Source: Breviolum minutum Mf 1.05b.01
Lineage: Eukaryota; Sar; Dinophyceae; Suessiales; Symbiodiniaceae
Reading direction: 5' to 3'
Assembly: GCA_000507305.1 (NCBI GenBank)
Contig: DF240757.1
Coordinates: 38,789-102,788 of the forward strand
Length of the DNA: 64,000 nt
Shown: piece after piece, positions 1 through 10,864 of the stretch
Position numbering within the stretch: the first letter of the stretch is position 1
How the letters are laid out: the number at the start of each line of letters is the position of its first letter
Made by a program: the position numbers and the translations under genes
Notes under the pieces: generated by a model
Databases searched by the model: none
Told to the model about the DNA's origin: nothing
The model's input: only the letters and a program-made list of their open reading frames with translations

Positions 1-79
1 TGGCATTTTGGAGTTCATCTCCAGAAAGGCTCAGGCGCCACACTGGTGCCAGGGTTGTGGGCCGATGAGACCATGAAGA
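1..79 (+). CDS. Probable internal exon of a DGAT2-like acyltransferase (partial)
   Basis: The window opens inside an open frame reading ..GVHLQKGSGATLVPGLWADET... This resembles the DGAT2/MOGAT stretch in which an alcohol-binding region is followed by a 'G-A-x-L-V-P-V' strand and an acidic turn. It fits because the next + strand exon (586-807) is a clear DGAT2 C-terminus, so this would be the preceding exon with a ~500-bp intron. The donor is not clear. The usual phenylalanine-glycine after LVPV reads LW here, so the match is modest. The call rests on position plus this short similarity. Confidence 0.4.
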
Positions 80-585
80 TTTGCGTGTGCATTATATATC
101 ATTATATCATATATCAAATGATGTGGATGTATATAGACGTACACGGGTCACGCACGTACGATACATGCATCTGATTGCATATATGCATATGCAAATATTT
201 TTGATGTTTTGGATTATACGCGGATTGTTGACTAGTTTAATTTTTATTTGTGTAGGGGTGTGTATCCCAAACATAGGAATGGGCAGTAGCGAAGTCAACG
301 AGTTTTCCAGTAGCGATTGAGTTTTTGTTGGTCGCTGTTACTGGGACTCGGAAAATTTGGCGACAGGTTTGTGAAGATTCCTGCCATTTAGCATATATAC
401 AGAAGATGTTACTTTCCCTTGTGTTGTAACAGCGCTGAATTCCTTGTAGAGAAAGAGAGAATTGTTACACTCTCCTGTATGAAAATGGGAAGCGTCCATC
501 TCCATGCTACAAAAATAAATGCAGGATCACAATTATCCTATTGTGACACTATAGAACTGTATGTCGGTTCGTTCAAATTTGCAAG
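80..585 (+). other. Probable intron of the DGAT2-like gene
   Basis: AT-rich sequence with palindromic TATATA/ATATGCAT stretches and no sustained coding pattern. It lies between the two DGAT2-like exons. It ends with the acceptor at 584-585. Confidence 0.45.
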
Positions 586-807
586 GCCTCGCTCTTCCTC
601 TACTGGGGTCGCTTTGGCCTACCGATTCCACGTCGTGTCCAAGTGACAATGGCTTTTGGCCGTGTGATTGAGGTTCAAAAGGTGGAGAATCCGACAGAGG
701 AGCAAATTGATGAAGTTCATCAGAAGATCATCAATGCTACCAAGCAGATGTTTGATTTGCACAAGGCTTCATTAGGATGGGGCGACAAAGAGATGGAGTT
801 TGTGTGA
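586..807 (+). CDS. Terminal exon of a DGAT2-type diacylglycerol acyltransferase
   Basis: The exon follows an AG|G acceptor (..gcaag|gcc) and reads ASLFLYWGRFGLPIPRRVQV, then VENPTEEQIDEVH, and ends ..KEMEFV-stop at TGA 805-807. In the DGAT2/MOGAT family the C-terminus has the order F-W-G-R-x-G-x-P-x-P, then a 'G-x-P-I-x-V' strand (here GRVIEV), then the P-(T/S)-x-E-x-(I/V)-(D/N)-x-(L/V)-H helix, then a short tail ending like xLEF. All four are present and in order. The family makes triacylglycerol from diacylglycerol and acyl-CoA at the ER membrane. The exon is complete with no frameshift. Upstream exons lie mostly outside the window. Confidence 0.8.
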   Translation, partial: ASLFLYWGRFGLPIPRRVQVTMAFGRVIEVQKVENPTEEQIDEVHQKIINATKQMFDLHKASLGWGDKEMEFV

Positions 808-2261
808 GAGGTGAAGACACGCACCCATCAACATTCAGAAATGTCTCACTTTTGTCTCACATTTGAAGCCGTAGGTGCCTTCCTGCTCACATCTTGCAAG
901 GCCAAAAACAACGTGGTGGAGGAAGAATGTCACCTCAGTAAATTGAAGGAAAGTGTTTACAATAGATAGAGGGTTAATGCTTACAAGCTGTGAGCGGCTA
1001 CGGAGGCCAGGAAATACAAAAAACGCTCAGACGATCATTTGTTTGATGCCCTTGGCTGCCACATGTCAAGTTTGCAAGGCTTGCGCTGCAAATTGTGCGA
1101 TAGAAGATGCCTTGTTATTTTCCAAACGACTGATGTATAGAAGGCAGACGAGATGAGCGGTATAGAAGGCAGACGAGATGAGCGTGATGCAAGAAAGCAG
1201 TGAAAACACCCTCAATGGAGATTCTGGGATGAATGCAAGACATGCCACGTGCAGAGTTGTTGCCTTCTAGCTCCCAAAATGGCATTCGGGATTTCGTTGA
1301 GCAACAAAAACTATGCATCATGGGTCCCAAGCTGTTAATGATACTCTAGTAGGGTTGACACTGTTGGTGCTGTTTCGAGGTGGTGTACCTTATGTTGACC
1401 AAGCTCACTAGGTGCCAGGTGTTGTCAGGGGGAGTCTTTGTGCGCAACGGCCATGTTTGGAGTGAAACATATGAATCCTTCGGGTTCAATCAATACACCC
1501 GGCGAGGAACATCGCGTGACAGTATAATGCTGCCTATTTTCTGCCATATATAGATTTGCACAATAGATCAGTGTATAGTTTGCACATGTTTGAGTCATGT
1601 TTGCATGACATCCAGATCCTACATGTAGATTTGCCAATATGCCAACCCACTTGTGAGTCATGAATGGATGTTTGATATTTGAATATATTTGGCCAATGGA
1701 TTCAAGACTTGGTGGTGGCAGAAGTGGTGCATCCAACAGCGGTCAGCAGGTACACTACCAGCTAAGTTTATGGATCAGTGGATCATTGATTCTGTTCTAT
1801 GCACATGATCACTGTTTATGGGTTGTTTTTCATGGGCTGCTTTACATGCAGATCATCAGAATGATAGGCCGAAAAAAGGTAAAGGCTTTGCCATTCTGGA
1901 GTCTAGCAATGCCTAGCATTAAACAGGACTCCTTTAGACTGCCATGATTACAGAGTACCGGCTACCTTCGAATTGCTAATTTTCTTCAGACAAAAGCCTT
2001 GAATTGTTTGAAAACCTCTAGGCAGTGACATGCAGTGGCTATTGAGACATATCAAAGTCACACACTTCGCAGGATGCTTTCAAGAGTTGCTCCCGAGCTC
2101 CAATGACAAGGCGCAGCCCAAGCACTGTAGCTGACGTGTTTCAGTCGATCCAGCCGATCCAACTTGGAATGAGAGACTCCCATGCAACCAAATTGATGGA
2201 TATTTTTGTTGGATTAGTTTGGTGTTTTTGGTGTGGGATAATTATCGTCATTCGTTGGAAA
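808..2261. other. No gene seen
   Basis: Short open stretches occur on both strands, but none shows a domain, splice-delimited frame or consistent composition. A ~20-bp direct duplication around the block 'ggcagacgagatgagcg' is visible at 1142-1180. Confidence 0.4.
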
Positions 2262-2313
2262 TTTGGCTCAAGCCGTTTTGGCTTCTTCCAAACTACAAGG
2301 ATTTTTGGTTCAG
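2262..2313 (+). other. Relict dinoflagellate spliced leader, possibly in tandem
   Basis: 2262-2272 reads TTTGGCTCAAG, the last 11 bases of the dinoflagellate spliced leader (3' part CCATTTTGGCTCAAG). It is followed at once by CCGTTTTGGCT, which looks like a leader start with its middle deleted, and then at 2301-2312 by a degenerate TTTTTGGTTCAG. Trans-spliced mRNA that is reverse transcribed and reinserted leaves such relicts directly 5' of an intronless gene, which is the situation here (ATG at 2321). An 11-base match is expected about 0.03 times by chance in 64 kb on both strands. The other two pieces are weaker. Confidence 0.5.
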
Positions 2314-2320
2314 ACGTAGG

Positions 2321-3085
2321 ATGCCTCTGACATTCACGAGTCCAGGAGGGAAGAGCTTTGAGTTGGAAGTCCTAGAGACGGACAAGGTGAAGGATGTGAA
2401 AGACCGGATCCGAGAACATCTTGCATTGAATCCCAAGCAAGTCATCAAGTTATGTCAAGTCGTTGGCACTTGCAGATTGTTTCAAGATGAAGACATCATT
2501 GGATCTTGCGGTCTTGAAAGTGACTGCATCCAGGTTATCAAGTCGAATCCTGGGCCGATCATTCTTTGTGCTCCAAAGATTCGGGACAAGACTCCCAGCA
2601 GTGATCCTCGTCCCGGAGCCCGATCACCAGTGCTTTCACACCCTGTGGAGAAGTTGGAGATTTCTGTGGAAGTCTTTCGAGATCAACTCTGGGGCAACCA
2701 CAAATCTAGCCTTCTCTTGGAAGTTTGGGAGAAAAACGCTGGTGATGGGAGCGATGTGCTGTTGTTCCGGCGAAACCTTTACCATTACTCCAACCGGGAT
2801 CGACGACGAAATCAAATGGACCGGCACCCACCAGATGATCACCCAGCTGATCACCCAGAACCGTTGAGCTTGGACAAAGAAGACGAGCTTGTGCAGTTTG
2901 CAAAACCCGGGACCTTCGTACAGATGGCTTATCGAGTTGGAGCCGGTGGTGGACATGAGATCTATGTGGAGAATTGGAAGTGTGTCATCTACTACGAGAG
3001 CCCTGCAGAGGAAGTAAGTGACGAGGTGGAATTTTCGTATCCACCAGTCGGAATGCCTTTGCGTTTGGCACGGTTCCGATATTGA
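2321..3085 (+). CDS. Intronless ubiquitin-like-domain protein, probable retrogene
   Basis: 254 codons from ATG 2321, chosen because it starts the ubiquitin-like fold and follows the spliced-leader relict. The frame stays open upstream to 2219, but that part is not domain-like. Residues 1-75 follow the ubiquitin pattern: MPLTF, a turn with G-K, FELEVLETDKVKDVK, a helix DRIREHLAL, P-x-Q, then F-x-D-E-D and DCIQVI. The usual C-terminal Arg-Gly-Gly is absent, so this is a domain within a longer protein and not a conjugated modifier. Residues ~105-254 are unrecognised, with an acidic His/Pro stretch (DDHPADHPEP) and a short C-terminal beta-like segment. A GTAAGT occurs in frame near 3013 but is read through. 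The partner and pathway cannot be stated. Confidence 0.72.
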   Translation: MPLTFTSPGGKSFELEVLETDKVKDVKDRIREHLALNPKQVIKLCQVVGTCRLFQDEDIIGSCGLESDCIQVIKSNPGPIILCAPKIRDKTPSSDPRPGARSPVLSHPVEKLEISVEVFRDQLWGNHKSSLLLEVWEKNAGDGSDVLLFRRNLYHYSNRDRRRNQMDRHPPDDHPADHPEPLSLDKEDELVQFAKPGTFVQMAYRVGAGGGHEIYVENWKCVIYYESPAEEVSDEVEFSYPPVGMPLRLARFRY

Positions 3086-4121
3086 CATGTGGAGAGTCTT
3101 GCAATGCAGCAGGCATTTCGAAACTTTCGACTTTGATGTGGCCGGATGCGTTTGGCGCACCGTGCCCAATTCTTTATGTCGGCAACAAGAGTTGGAAAGC
3201 ATGTACAGTGCACAGGTCTTTCCAAAATGAGTCGGTCAGTGCAACGCTAGTGGCTGTAGCAGATGTGTGATTTGTGTGGCGGAATGCTGAGAAGACATGG
3301 GAAGAACTGTGTTTACCAATGACTCTGATCAAGAATCAAACAGCATCAAACATGTGTGTTTTTCCCTGTCTCTTTGAAGTCAATCAGCTCTCACATGAGC
3401 AGCGATTGATTATGATTGTTTGAGGCCTTGCTTCTTCTCTATCTTCAACTCTTGCTGAGAACAGTGCAGTGTTCGCGAGACAATAGAATTCATACAGGAT
3501 TTGCATTTCCAATATGTTTGAGTTGCCCTTGAATCTCTGTCATTATAGTGGATCCCCCTTCTCCCTTCTCTCGCTTTGCTCTTTAGGGCCTCGTTTTTGC
3601 TCTTCACAGCTTCTCTTTCGGTTATTTGGGTATTGCATGGTATTGCCGCATGGCTTTGTACAACTATGCACTTTGTGCATGACTCAGATGACTATAAGTG
3701 AGCAGCCACTTGTCATCACGCTTGCATCAATTTAGTTTTGCACTTTGCTAATAGACGTTGCACGTCACCATGGCTATTCGGGAACCTTGGATGCTGTAAT
3801 ATGCTGCTTATATTCTTCAAAATTCTGACCGCAGCTGTCAGCTCAGAGCTTCAGATTCTGTGTGCAACCCAGGTATGCCAAAAACGTCGCACTAGGCGAC
3901 GATGCAGCATGTTGCAACAGACAAGTCACCCCTGAAATTGAGGGTACGCCATACTGCCATACTAAACACTCATATGTGTCCATTGCAAATATTCCAGAAT
4001 TCCCTTGTCCCAATTTCGCTTGGTGCGACCCCACAAACATATACAAACATCCTTTATGACTTGAAGTATACTAACTACTTTGCATGGTAGTGTAGCTTGT
4101 GGCTTCCTTCGACCTTCAGCC
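3086..4121. other. No gene seen
   Basis: Mixed short open stretches without splice context. A pyrimidine-rich run lies at 3555-3585. Confidence 0.35.
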
Positions 4122-4229
4122 ATGGACAAGCAGAAGAGCGAATTGAAAAGTGTCGACAAGAAGAAATCGAGCCAGAGCTCACTGCATAGCAATCGTGCTG
4201 AAGACAATATTGTAGGAGGCAAGGTCTGA
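4122..4229 (+). CDS. Possible first exon or small ORF, Lys/Ser-rich
   Basis: A 35-codon frame starts at an ATG in a good context (cagccATGg) and reads MDKQKSELKSVDKKKSSQSS.. It is highly hydrophilic. Near its end, GGCAAG|GTCTGA offers a GT donor at 4224, so it may be exon 1 of a gene continuing into the open stretch 4302-4520, which follows an AG acceptor (..aatgcag). No family is recognised. Confidence 0.3.
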   Translation: MDKQKSELKSVDKKKSSQSSLHSNRAEDNIVGGKV

Positions 4230-6407
4230 AACGCTTTCTGCAACACATCCTGATTCCATCATATCGATCTATTGCATTTTTGCCGATGCTAACATTCTTC
4301 GATGTCCGAATGCAGTGAGCACTTTGAACTTCAGGAGTTCATGGCAATGGGAGGAAAAAGTCTTTACCCAATGACCAATATCATGATTCATGATATATCG
4401 GGACCATACAGTCAATATCCAGGCTTTACTCGCCTCTCCCTGTGTCAGATGGTGACCGACCTTTTCCTCATTTGGGCTCCTACAGCCGGCAAGATCGCGT
4501 CAAAAAGGCTGCTTACTACCTGTTGGAGTCTCAGCAAGCATCTCAGGAGATTCTTTGTAGCCAGCTATGTCGTTTTGGAAGAAGGTCGGAAGATTGAAAC
4601 TCAGATATATAATTAATAAAGTAACGTGAACCGAACCGAGAAAACTATATGAATCTTCACATCCCACAACTCTGAAAGTTTGACAAAAAGTAGAAGAAAG
4701 TTGTTTCAGCAGCCTTGCCTTTACATTCAGGATTTGTTTTCGATAATATGAAGTCAAGATTTTTGGTTTATTCAATTCTCTTATTATACAGATAAATGCC
4801 GTACATAGCCGGATTTCATCTAAGCCGAGCCCGTGCAACCAATCAGCATCCTGTTTTCGATAGCCATGTTTGCTTCACTGGGTCTACCTTGTTTGAGCTG
4901 CCTTATTTACAGGTTCTCAATGATTTTCCGATGGTTTGTTTGATGTTTCAAAATCTGTGCGTGATTAGACGTTGCAGTCAAAAAGCATGCTAGCCGCTAT
5001 CCCAAAGTTTGCTCCGACTACTTGTAGAAGCAAACATTTAGTACTAGAAGTTGATTTTCTATGTTGTTAACAGGATATTCCATGAACAAATTTCATGTCA
5101 CACTTTGGAGAGGAGCAGTTGCAATTCTTCGAAACCTGGTTAAAGATTGTATTTGATGAAGCAGTGCATGTATCTCCGGAAGGAGGTGCTTGGGGCGGGT
5201 AGGACTCTAAAATGGGCTACTTTCGGATCATGATGTTGGCACAGTGCCTGTGCCCATTGGTTTGAAAGGTTTTGGCTTCTTGCCTTGATTTGTGCAAAGT
5301 GCTGTCCCAGTTTGTGCCTTGATGCATTTTCATCCGTATTCTGCGGATTAATCCGCGTTTCAGAACAACATCGACATGAATCAAAATCATACTTTGCACA
5401 AAGCATCAAAGTATTAAAAGAATTCAAAAAAGATACAGTATTTGAAGCCTGCGTCCAGATTTTGAGGTGCTCAGCTTCGAATGCCTACAGATTTGGAAAG
5501 CTTTGAAGTCAGCATCAAGGCTCCCAAGGATTTGATGTTGAAACTCGGAGATGGAAAGTGGGGCGACGGATTTCGGCCTTGAACAGTTGATTTTCGATCA
5601 ATTTCGAGTAGCGGTAGCCCAGCGATGTGTTGGAATCACACATTGCTAATGGAAATGAAGGCAGTACTCATTCATTGCAATTTCTTTTTGATGTTTTTTT
5701 GGCACCGTGGGATAACGTGACTTTGGCGCTGAGGAGACTGGCCAATCGTTTTTTGGAGGCGCGAAATGGGTCAATTCTTGGTCTCAAGTCTCAAGGAACC
5801 TGGAAATATTTAGAAATGACATCGCTTGTAATAATGTGACTCATGCCCCAAAGCTGACAAAGCCATCCCAAAAGGAAACAAGCATCACAAGTCCTAGCTT
5901 GGAACTGTCAGCATGAGGGTGGCACTATTGGTAGTAAGTCCGTCTCACTTGCCCATCATCATTTCTGAGAGGACCCCATGATAAGGGTACATATAAGGAA
6001 CCTATGTGTGTCATTGCTCACTTTGATGGGGTTAAGGCAAAAGACCAAACATGCCACCGTTGGAGTTAATGAGCATTAAAGTTGTCCAAGCCTGGTGAGA
6101 CATCGTAAGGCTTGCAGGGTGCCAGATTTGCGGATGCTGAGTCAAATGAGTCAGCTGGAAAGCGAATTGCAAGAGCCCGACATCTCATTATGGTGTAGGA
6201 CTGACTGACTCCTCTTTCATTGACTTGCAGCACCAAGCACGGCTCGTCCCAGCCGGGTGGCAAATACTTATTATTAGTAATTGTTGTTTGTTGGTGGAAG
6301 CATGTTGGAGAACTGTATAGCTGTTTGTTTTCTTCTGTTCAGCTCTCAAATCCTGCTCGGTGTGATTCATACTTCGCATAGCCTTCCCTTTGATTCACCA
6401 CTTGCAG
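4230..6407. other. Mostly non-coding; one possible exon
   Basis: 4302-4500 (+) is open after an acceptor-like pyrimidine tract and includes MIHDISGPYSQYPGF, but another frame is equally open at 4490-4600, so I do not assign it. From 4620 to 6400 I see no convincing coding signal. Confidence 0.3.
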
Positions 6408-6642
6408 GATCAAGCGCATGGGGAAGTCCGAACAAGGCGTCGATGCAGGCTTCCATATCGATCATGCCATTGAATGGCTTGTGGCCGACATCATGGTCCC
6501 CAAGAGCGAAGACCAGGCGGCGTTGCGGAACAATGCAATGTCCAATCGTTTGGTGCCTCACGCCTATGGAGCCTCCTTGTTTCCTATCGAGCCGGAGTCG
6601 TCCTTGAGCTTTGACATGGAACCTTGGGTGGCCAAATTGATG
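6408..6642 (+). CDS. Internal exon, unrecognised protein
   Basis: After a clean acceptor (cttgcag|g) the frame reads IKRMGKSEQGVDAG, FHIDHAIEWLVADIMVPKSE and DQAALRNNAMSNRLVPHAYG, then ASLFPIEPESSL. Balanced composition, amphipathic helices and the AG|G start make it a credible exon. A GT donor (ATG|GTTGTGG) is at 6643. If it is unused, the frame runs through a valine repeat to TGA at 6676-6678. I do not recognise the family. Confidence 0.5.
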
Positions 6643-8241
6643 GTTGTGGTGGTGGTGGTCGTTTCCACCTTTTTTTGAGATGGACGTGCAACAGTGATCC
6701 CATTCAAGTCTTGTCACTGGATTTCAAAACCTTGGGTGACTCACTATGTGTTTGTTCCCAAGGAGACGGGCTCTTTGAAGTCTTCGATTTTGCTGCTTGA
6801 CTGCTGCATTTGCACAGGTAGATTTATAGTGGTTTCTATCTAGTGTAGATGAAAACACATGAAAACACCAGAGATGCTTTCCGATTGTTTTGGCATCCCA
6901 AACGAAATATATAGGATTCAGGTAAGCCACACGACCATTGCTGTTCACATCAATCACATTTGAGCAAACTTCAATGTCCTCACTCACCCGATCTCATTGG
7001 GAAAGGTAGTTTAGTACTGCTTGGTATGGGGACTGCCTGCCCTGATAAATTTTGGGTTCCATTATTGTACGCAATAGTTTCAATACCATCTTTTCAGATC
7101 TGTGGCGTTGCCACCTCCATACTAGGTTTTATTCTAATTTATATACTTTAATATCGTCGTATGCCAATTCACTGATGTGACAATCCATTAATAATCACAA
7201 GGGACACCAGGATGTATGAAGTTGCCCAGCTCACAGAGCTAAAACCGGGGGCCTAAGCGAGTCTGAAAGATTCATGCCGAATGTAGCTTGTCAGGTCAGC
7301 TCTCTTCATTTTCAAGGCCTTGGGCTTTGCAAAGCCGGATGACCTGAGTCTTACAGCCATAACCCACGTGGACGTCACTGGCTTTGAAAAAAATAGTGCG
7401 CTTGGTAGGATAAAACATGATAAAACACCGGTGGCGGTGGAAGGTCTTACGACTGAAAAGATTGGAAGTGAATCAACAATGGTCAGCATGATAACGATGA
7501 CTTGAAGTTATTTCTACGAGGTTTGCGTTGTGTCAAAAGATTGGGGATCGTTTGGCTGCTTTTGGCGTAATTGTTAACTTAGAATACTTAATACCAAATC
7601 CATTCACATCTCTTATCCCAGCTGCCCACTCATCCGGAAATCGAAAACCTCACAAAACATCACGCATGTCACCGCATGTCACGGTTGCCTTGATTTTTTA
7701 TCTTCACCTTTTGAGCAATTTTATTCCGACCTTCCAAACATCACCGTCCCAAAAGGCCCCCCACGACCCATGTCACCATACATCACCATGCCATCTGAGG
7801 CCATGAAGTGTCATTTAGTGGCATTTTTGGGTCCTCGGGGGTTGACCCGTATGGCCTTGCGCTTTCAAGAGCCTAGTAGTGCCAGCTGTGCCATGGAACT
7901 CACCTCGGCATGTAATGTACATCAAGATGTTCAAGAAATGAAGGACGGGAGACCAGATGTTGAAACACAACATATTTGTTGAGGTTCAAATTCATTGTTC
8001 ACGTGAAGGTCTTTGATGACAGATTGTAGTTCTATGATTTTTACTTTGCAACCAAGAAAGTTATTGATTCATGATTTATTTACATTCAGACGGTTTGTAG
8101 GTATTGTTGCGCACGCCGTGTATTTGTGCATGTATATATAAAATTATAAATATATATATATATATATGTATGGTGTACTGGTATGCGCCGTGCTTTGATG
8201 GATGTGCAGATTTTGACTATCATTCTCGGTGATTTCTTTTG
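6643..8241. other. Intronic or intergenic; one weak open stretch
   Basis: 7320-7505 (+) is open with a soluble, mixed composition (..FAKPDDLSLTAITHVDVTG..) and could be an exon, but no splice sites convince. An (AT)n microsatellite lies at 8136-8168. Confidence 0.3.
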
Positions 8242-8364
8242 ATCCCCTTGACTTTGAAGGACCACCTGGAATCTGTGGAATTCGAATTGGACATTGGACC
8301 TTGCTTTGTTGAGTATGCCGCCGAAAAGCGTGGCTATACTGTGACCGTCGGATATGTGGTGTGA
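8242..8364 (+). CDS. Terminal exon, unrecognised protein
   Basis: A pyrimidine-rich tract (gatttctttt gatccccttg) leads into a frame reading LTLKDHLESVEFELDIGPCF and VEYAAEKRGYTVTVGYVV, with a TGA stop at 8362-8364. The alternation of polar and hydrophobic residues looks like a beta-rich C-terminus. It ends ~200 bp before the sulfotransferase-flanking repeat and is not related to it in sequence. Exon start is uncertain. Confidence 0.42.
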   Translation: MPLTLKDHLESVEFELDIGPCFVEYAAEKRGYTVTVGYVV

Positions 8365-8568
8365 GCAGTGGGGTCTCATACCACAAGCTAAGCACCGTTT
8401 CACTTGCACCGAAAGCGACGCAAATCAAAGAAAGCGACGCAAAATGATGGCCCTGCAGAGAGTGAGATGGACAAAATCCAGCGCACTGTGGTTCATGGAA
8501 TGTTTACATATATTTACCATTATTTATTTGTCACGTTTGTCAGAAGTATGCACTTAGAACGTTGATTG

Positions 8569-8908
8569 TGTGTTTCCCTTTCATTTGCACTGGAGCATCG
8601 TCGGCGAGATGTCGACGAGTCAAATTGTTGTTTTTGTTTTGATGATGTACAACATTTGTGAAAATTTTGCTCTAGTAGTTTGTATTTGTTTTCATGTATG
8701 TTCAGGCATTTGCCTTCACAGTATCCCCATGCCGTTTTCATACAACTTCATGCATTTGCATTCAAGTTCATTCCTGTAATTCACATTGATGTTTTTCTGT
8801 GGACTTAATTCCATGCATGTTCATTATGTTGCTCCCAGCTTGGAATACGGGAGTATTAATACATGACATGTGTATACTGCAACTAGACCACCTTTCAGTA
8901 CCATATGC
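8569..8908 (+). repeat. Direct repeat, copy 1 (upstream of sulfotransferase gene)
   Basis: Begins tgtgtttccctttcatttgc and matches 10573-10864 nearly base for base for the first ~210 bp, then at roughly 80%. It continues (through the unsplit site at 8853-8861, gtattaata) into a segment that in copy 2 reappears at 11473. It ends near ccatatg, about 40 bp before the sulfotransferase ATG. Confidence 0.9.
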
Positions 8909-8945
8909 TTTTCCAGGGGAGTGTTTGATCGGGCCGCAATTAGCC

Positions 8946-10487
8946 ATGTCTCCAGGGCTACAAGTTCCCTCGACAATTTGGCCGTCACGAATTTCAATTG
9001 CTGCACTTTTGCTGTTTGTTCCCCACGTGCATGGTTTGGTCACGGCAGATGATGTATGTGAGCACAAGTATCAAGAGAAAATCAATATGTGGCGATCCAT
9101 GTCTGGAGCCGCCACGGAGCACATCCCAATAGGTCACCGACCAGATTGGTATTGGGAAGAGATCATGAAGAGACGTTTCATCTCAACGTCACAACCAATC
9201 TCTGGTTACGAAGATTTCTGGCTTGAACAGCTTGTAGAACAGGCTCGAACGCAGGCTGTCGGCTGTTCAGTTCACGGTGGACGCTACTGGGAGATCACGT
9301 TAGACTTTCAGAGGCTGTTTGATTTGATGGTCAGAGGCACCAGATTTACCTTCTTGAGACTTCTGTCACTCCGAATTGCACAGACATAGAGCCATTTGCA
9401 AACACGTGAAGACTTGCCTGGCATGTTGCGAATGAGTGTTTGCATGCCTTACAGTTGTGACGAACAGATGCTGATTGACAGGATCTTTCCACATTTTTTT
9501 GCGCCTTCTTTCATGGGACCAAAAGCCGCAAGGAAGCTAAGCAACGCCAGCTTTCGAGACGTTGTGCAAGTCAATGAGCTTCAGGATTGGACATCATTCA
9601 ACATTGATTTTGCTATTGTAGGAACAGATTGCTGTGGCACATCTTCATTGCACCAAAACCTTGAGAAGCATCCAGAAGTTACCTTCTCAACGGTGCATCA
9701 AGACGATTTTTGGATCATCGAGCTTGCACATCGCCTTTTGCCATTCAAAAAAACCGTGGACAGGTACAACACTCAAGTCGAATCGATCAGAGAAGATAAG
9801 TTCAGGCGGTCTGGATCCAGGCCTCGGTTGATTGGAGTGTGCCATCCCTACATTTTTTCGAGCGACCTAGCCAAGCACATACTGGCTGCAATGCCACAAG
9901 TCAAGACCATTATGATTTTGTGTGACCCTGTGAACCGTTTAGAAAAATACTTTATGTGGTATAAATATTGCCTGGACGATCTACGAGTAGCTGATCTTGT
10001 GCGTCGCAAGGTGGGAGCCCCATTGAGGGATGGGAGCCCATGCTTCAACAGCTCCACCGCACTTATATCAGAAAAGGACGGAAAACTGAAACAGCTCTGG
10101 CAGCAGCGCGAAATGGCCAAGCATATGCCTGGCTTAATGCACCTGTTTTATGGGCGAACTTTTCTTTTGCATCAAGAGCAGCTACAAGAAAACCCACACA
10201 GGGTTTTCAACTCGATTGCGAAATTCTTGGGTGTGACCCGCTCCTTTCCAGAAGATACGAAGTTTCCACGCTACAACTCCATTGGAGGATACCGCACTGA
10301 TTTGTGCTACAATACGACTCTGGTTAGAGAGCTCCAGGAACATATGGAGCCAGAGTACTTGATGCAAGAGGCGATCCTGAGAGCGGCCAAAGTGTCAATT
10401 CCTCCGAGCCTTCGTTTGAGGAGGACACGGTGCCACAATCTTGCAACAGCCGAGGTCACACATTGCCCTTTGACTGAATGCGCCTAG
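8946..10487 (+). pseudogene. Intronless sulfotransferase with NRF-like N-terminal region, interrupted by one in-frame TAG
   Basis: One frame of 514 codons (stop included) with a single TAG at 9387-9389. ATG 8946 is chosen because it gives a signal peptide (hydrophobic core SIAALLLFVPHVHG). The region before and after the TAG is Cys-bearing, and MLRMSVCMPYSCDEQMLI resembles the N-terminal domain of 'nose resistant to fluoxetine' proteins. From about residue 215 a sulfotransferase domain follows: DFAIVGTDCCGTSSLHQNLE matches the 5'-phosphosulfate loop that binds PAPS, KTIMILCDPVNRLEKY matches the 3'-phosphate-binding strand/helix, and LLHQEQLQENPHRVFNSIAK matches the later conserved helix. The role would be sulfation of a glycan or small molecule in the secretory pathway. 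It has no introns and is flanked by direct repeats, so it is a probable retrocopy. Just before the TAG another frame reads TPNCTDIEPFANT, so a frameshift could be involved. It is either a recent pseudogene or two ORFs. Confidence 0.72.
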
Positions 10488-10572
10488 CTCCCTGCCAATT
10501 GTGGCTAGGGAATGCAAGGAGCGCAAGGGAAAATGAGACCAGTACGAGTCTGGTGCAAAGCGCAGCTTGCTA

Positions 10573-10864
10573 TGTGTTTCCCTTTCATTTGCACTGGAGC
10601 ATCGTCGGCGAGATGTCGACGAGTCAAATTGTTGTTTTTGTTTTGATGATGTACAACATTTGTGAAAATTTTGCTCTAGTAGTTTGTATTTGTTTTCATG
10701 TATGTCCAGGCATTTGCCTTCACAGTATCCCCATGCCGTTTTCATACAACTTCATGCATTTGCATTCAAGTTCATTCCTGTGATTCACATTGATGTTTTC
10801 TGCCGACTTGGAACCCCGCGTGTTCATTATGTTGTTTCCAGCTTGGAATGCGGGAATATTAATA
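10573..10864 (+). repeat. Direct repeat, copy 2, first part (split by an insertion)
   Basis: About 2,004 bp downstream of copy 1 and nearly identical over the first 210 bp. The match stops at tattaata (10857-10864), where foreign sequence begins. Confidence 0.9.

Noticed and set aside
9387..9389. TAG reassigned as a sense codon (alternative nuclear code)
   Set aside because: Gene A, the 11581 ORF and other exons end naturally at TAG, so a genome-wide reassignment is not supported.
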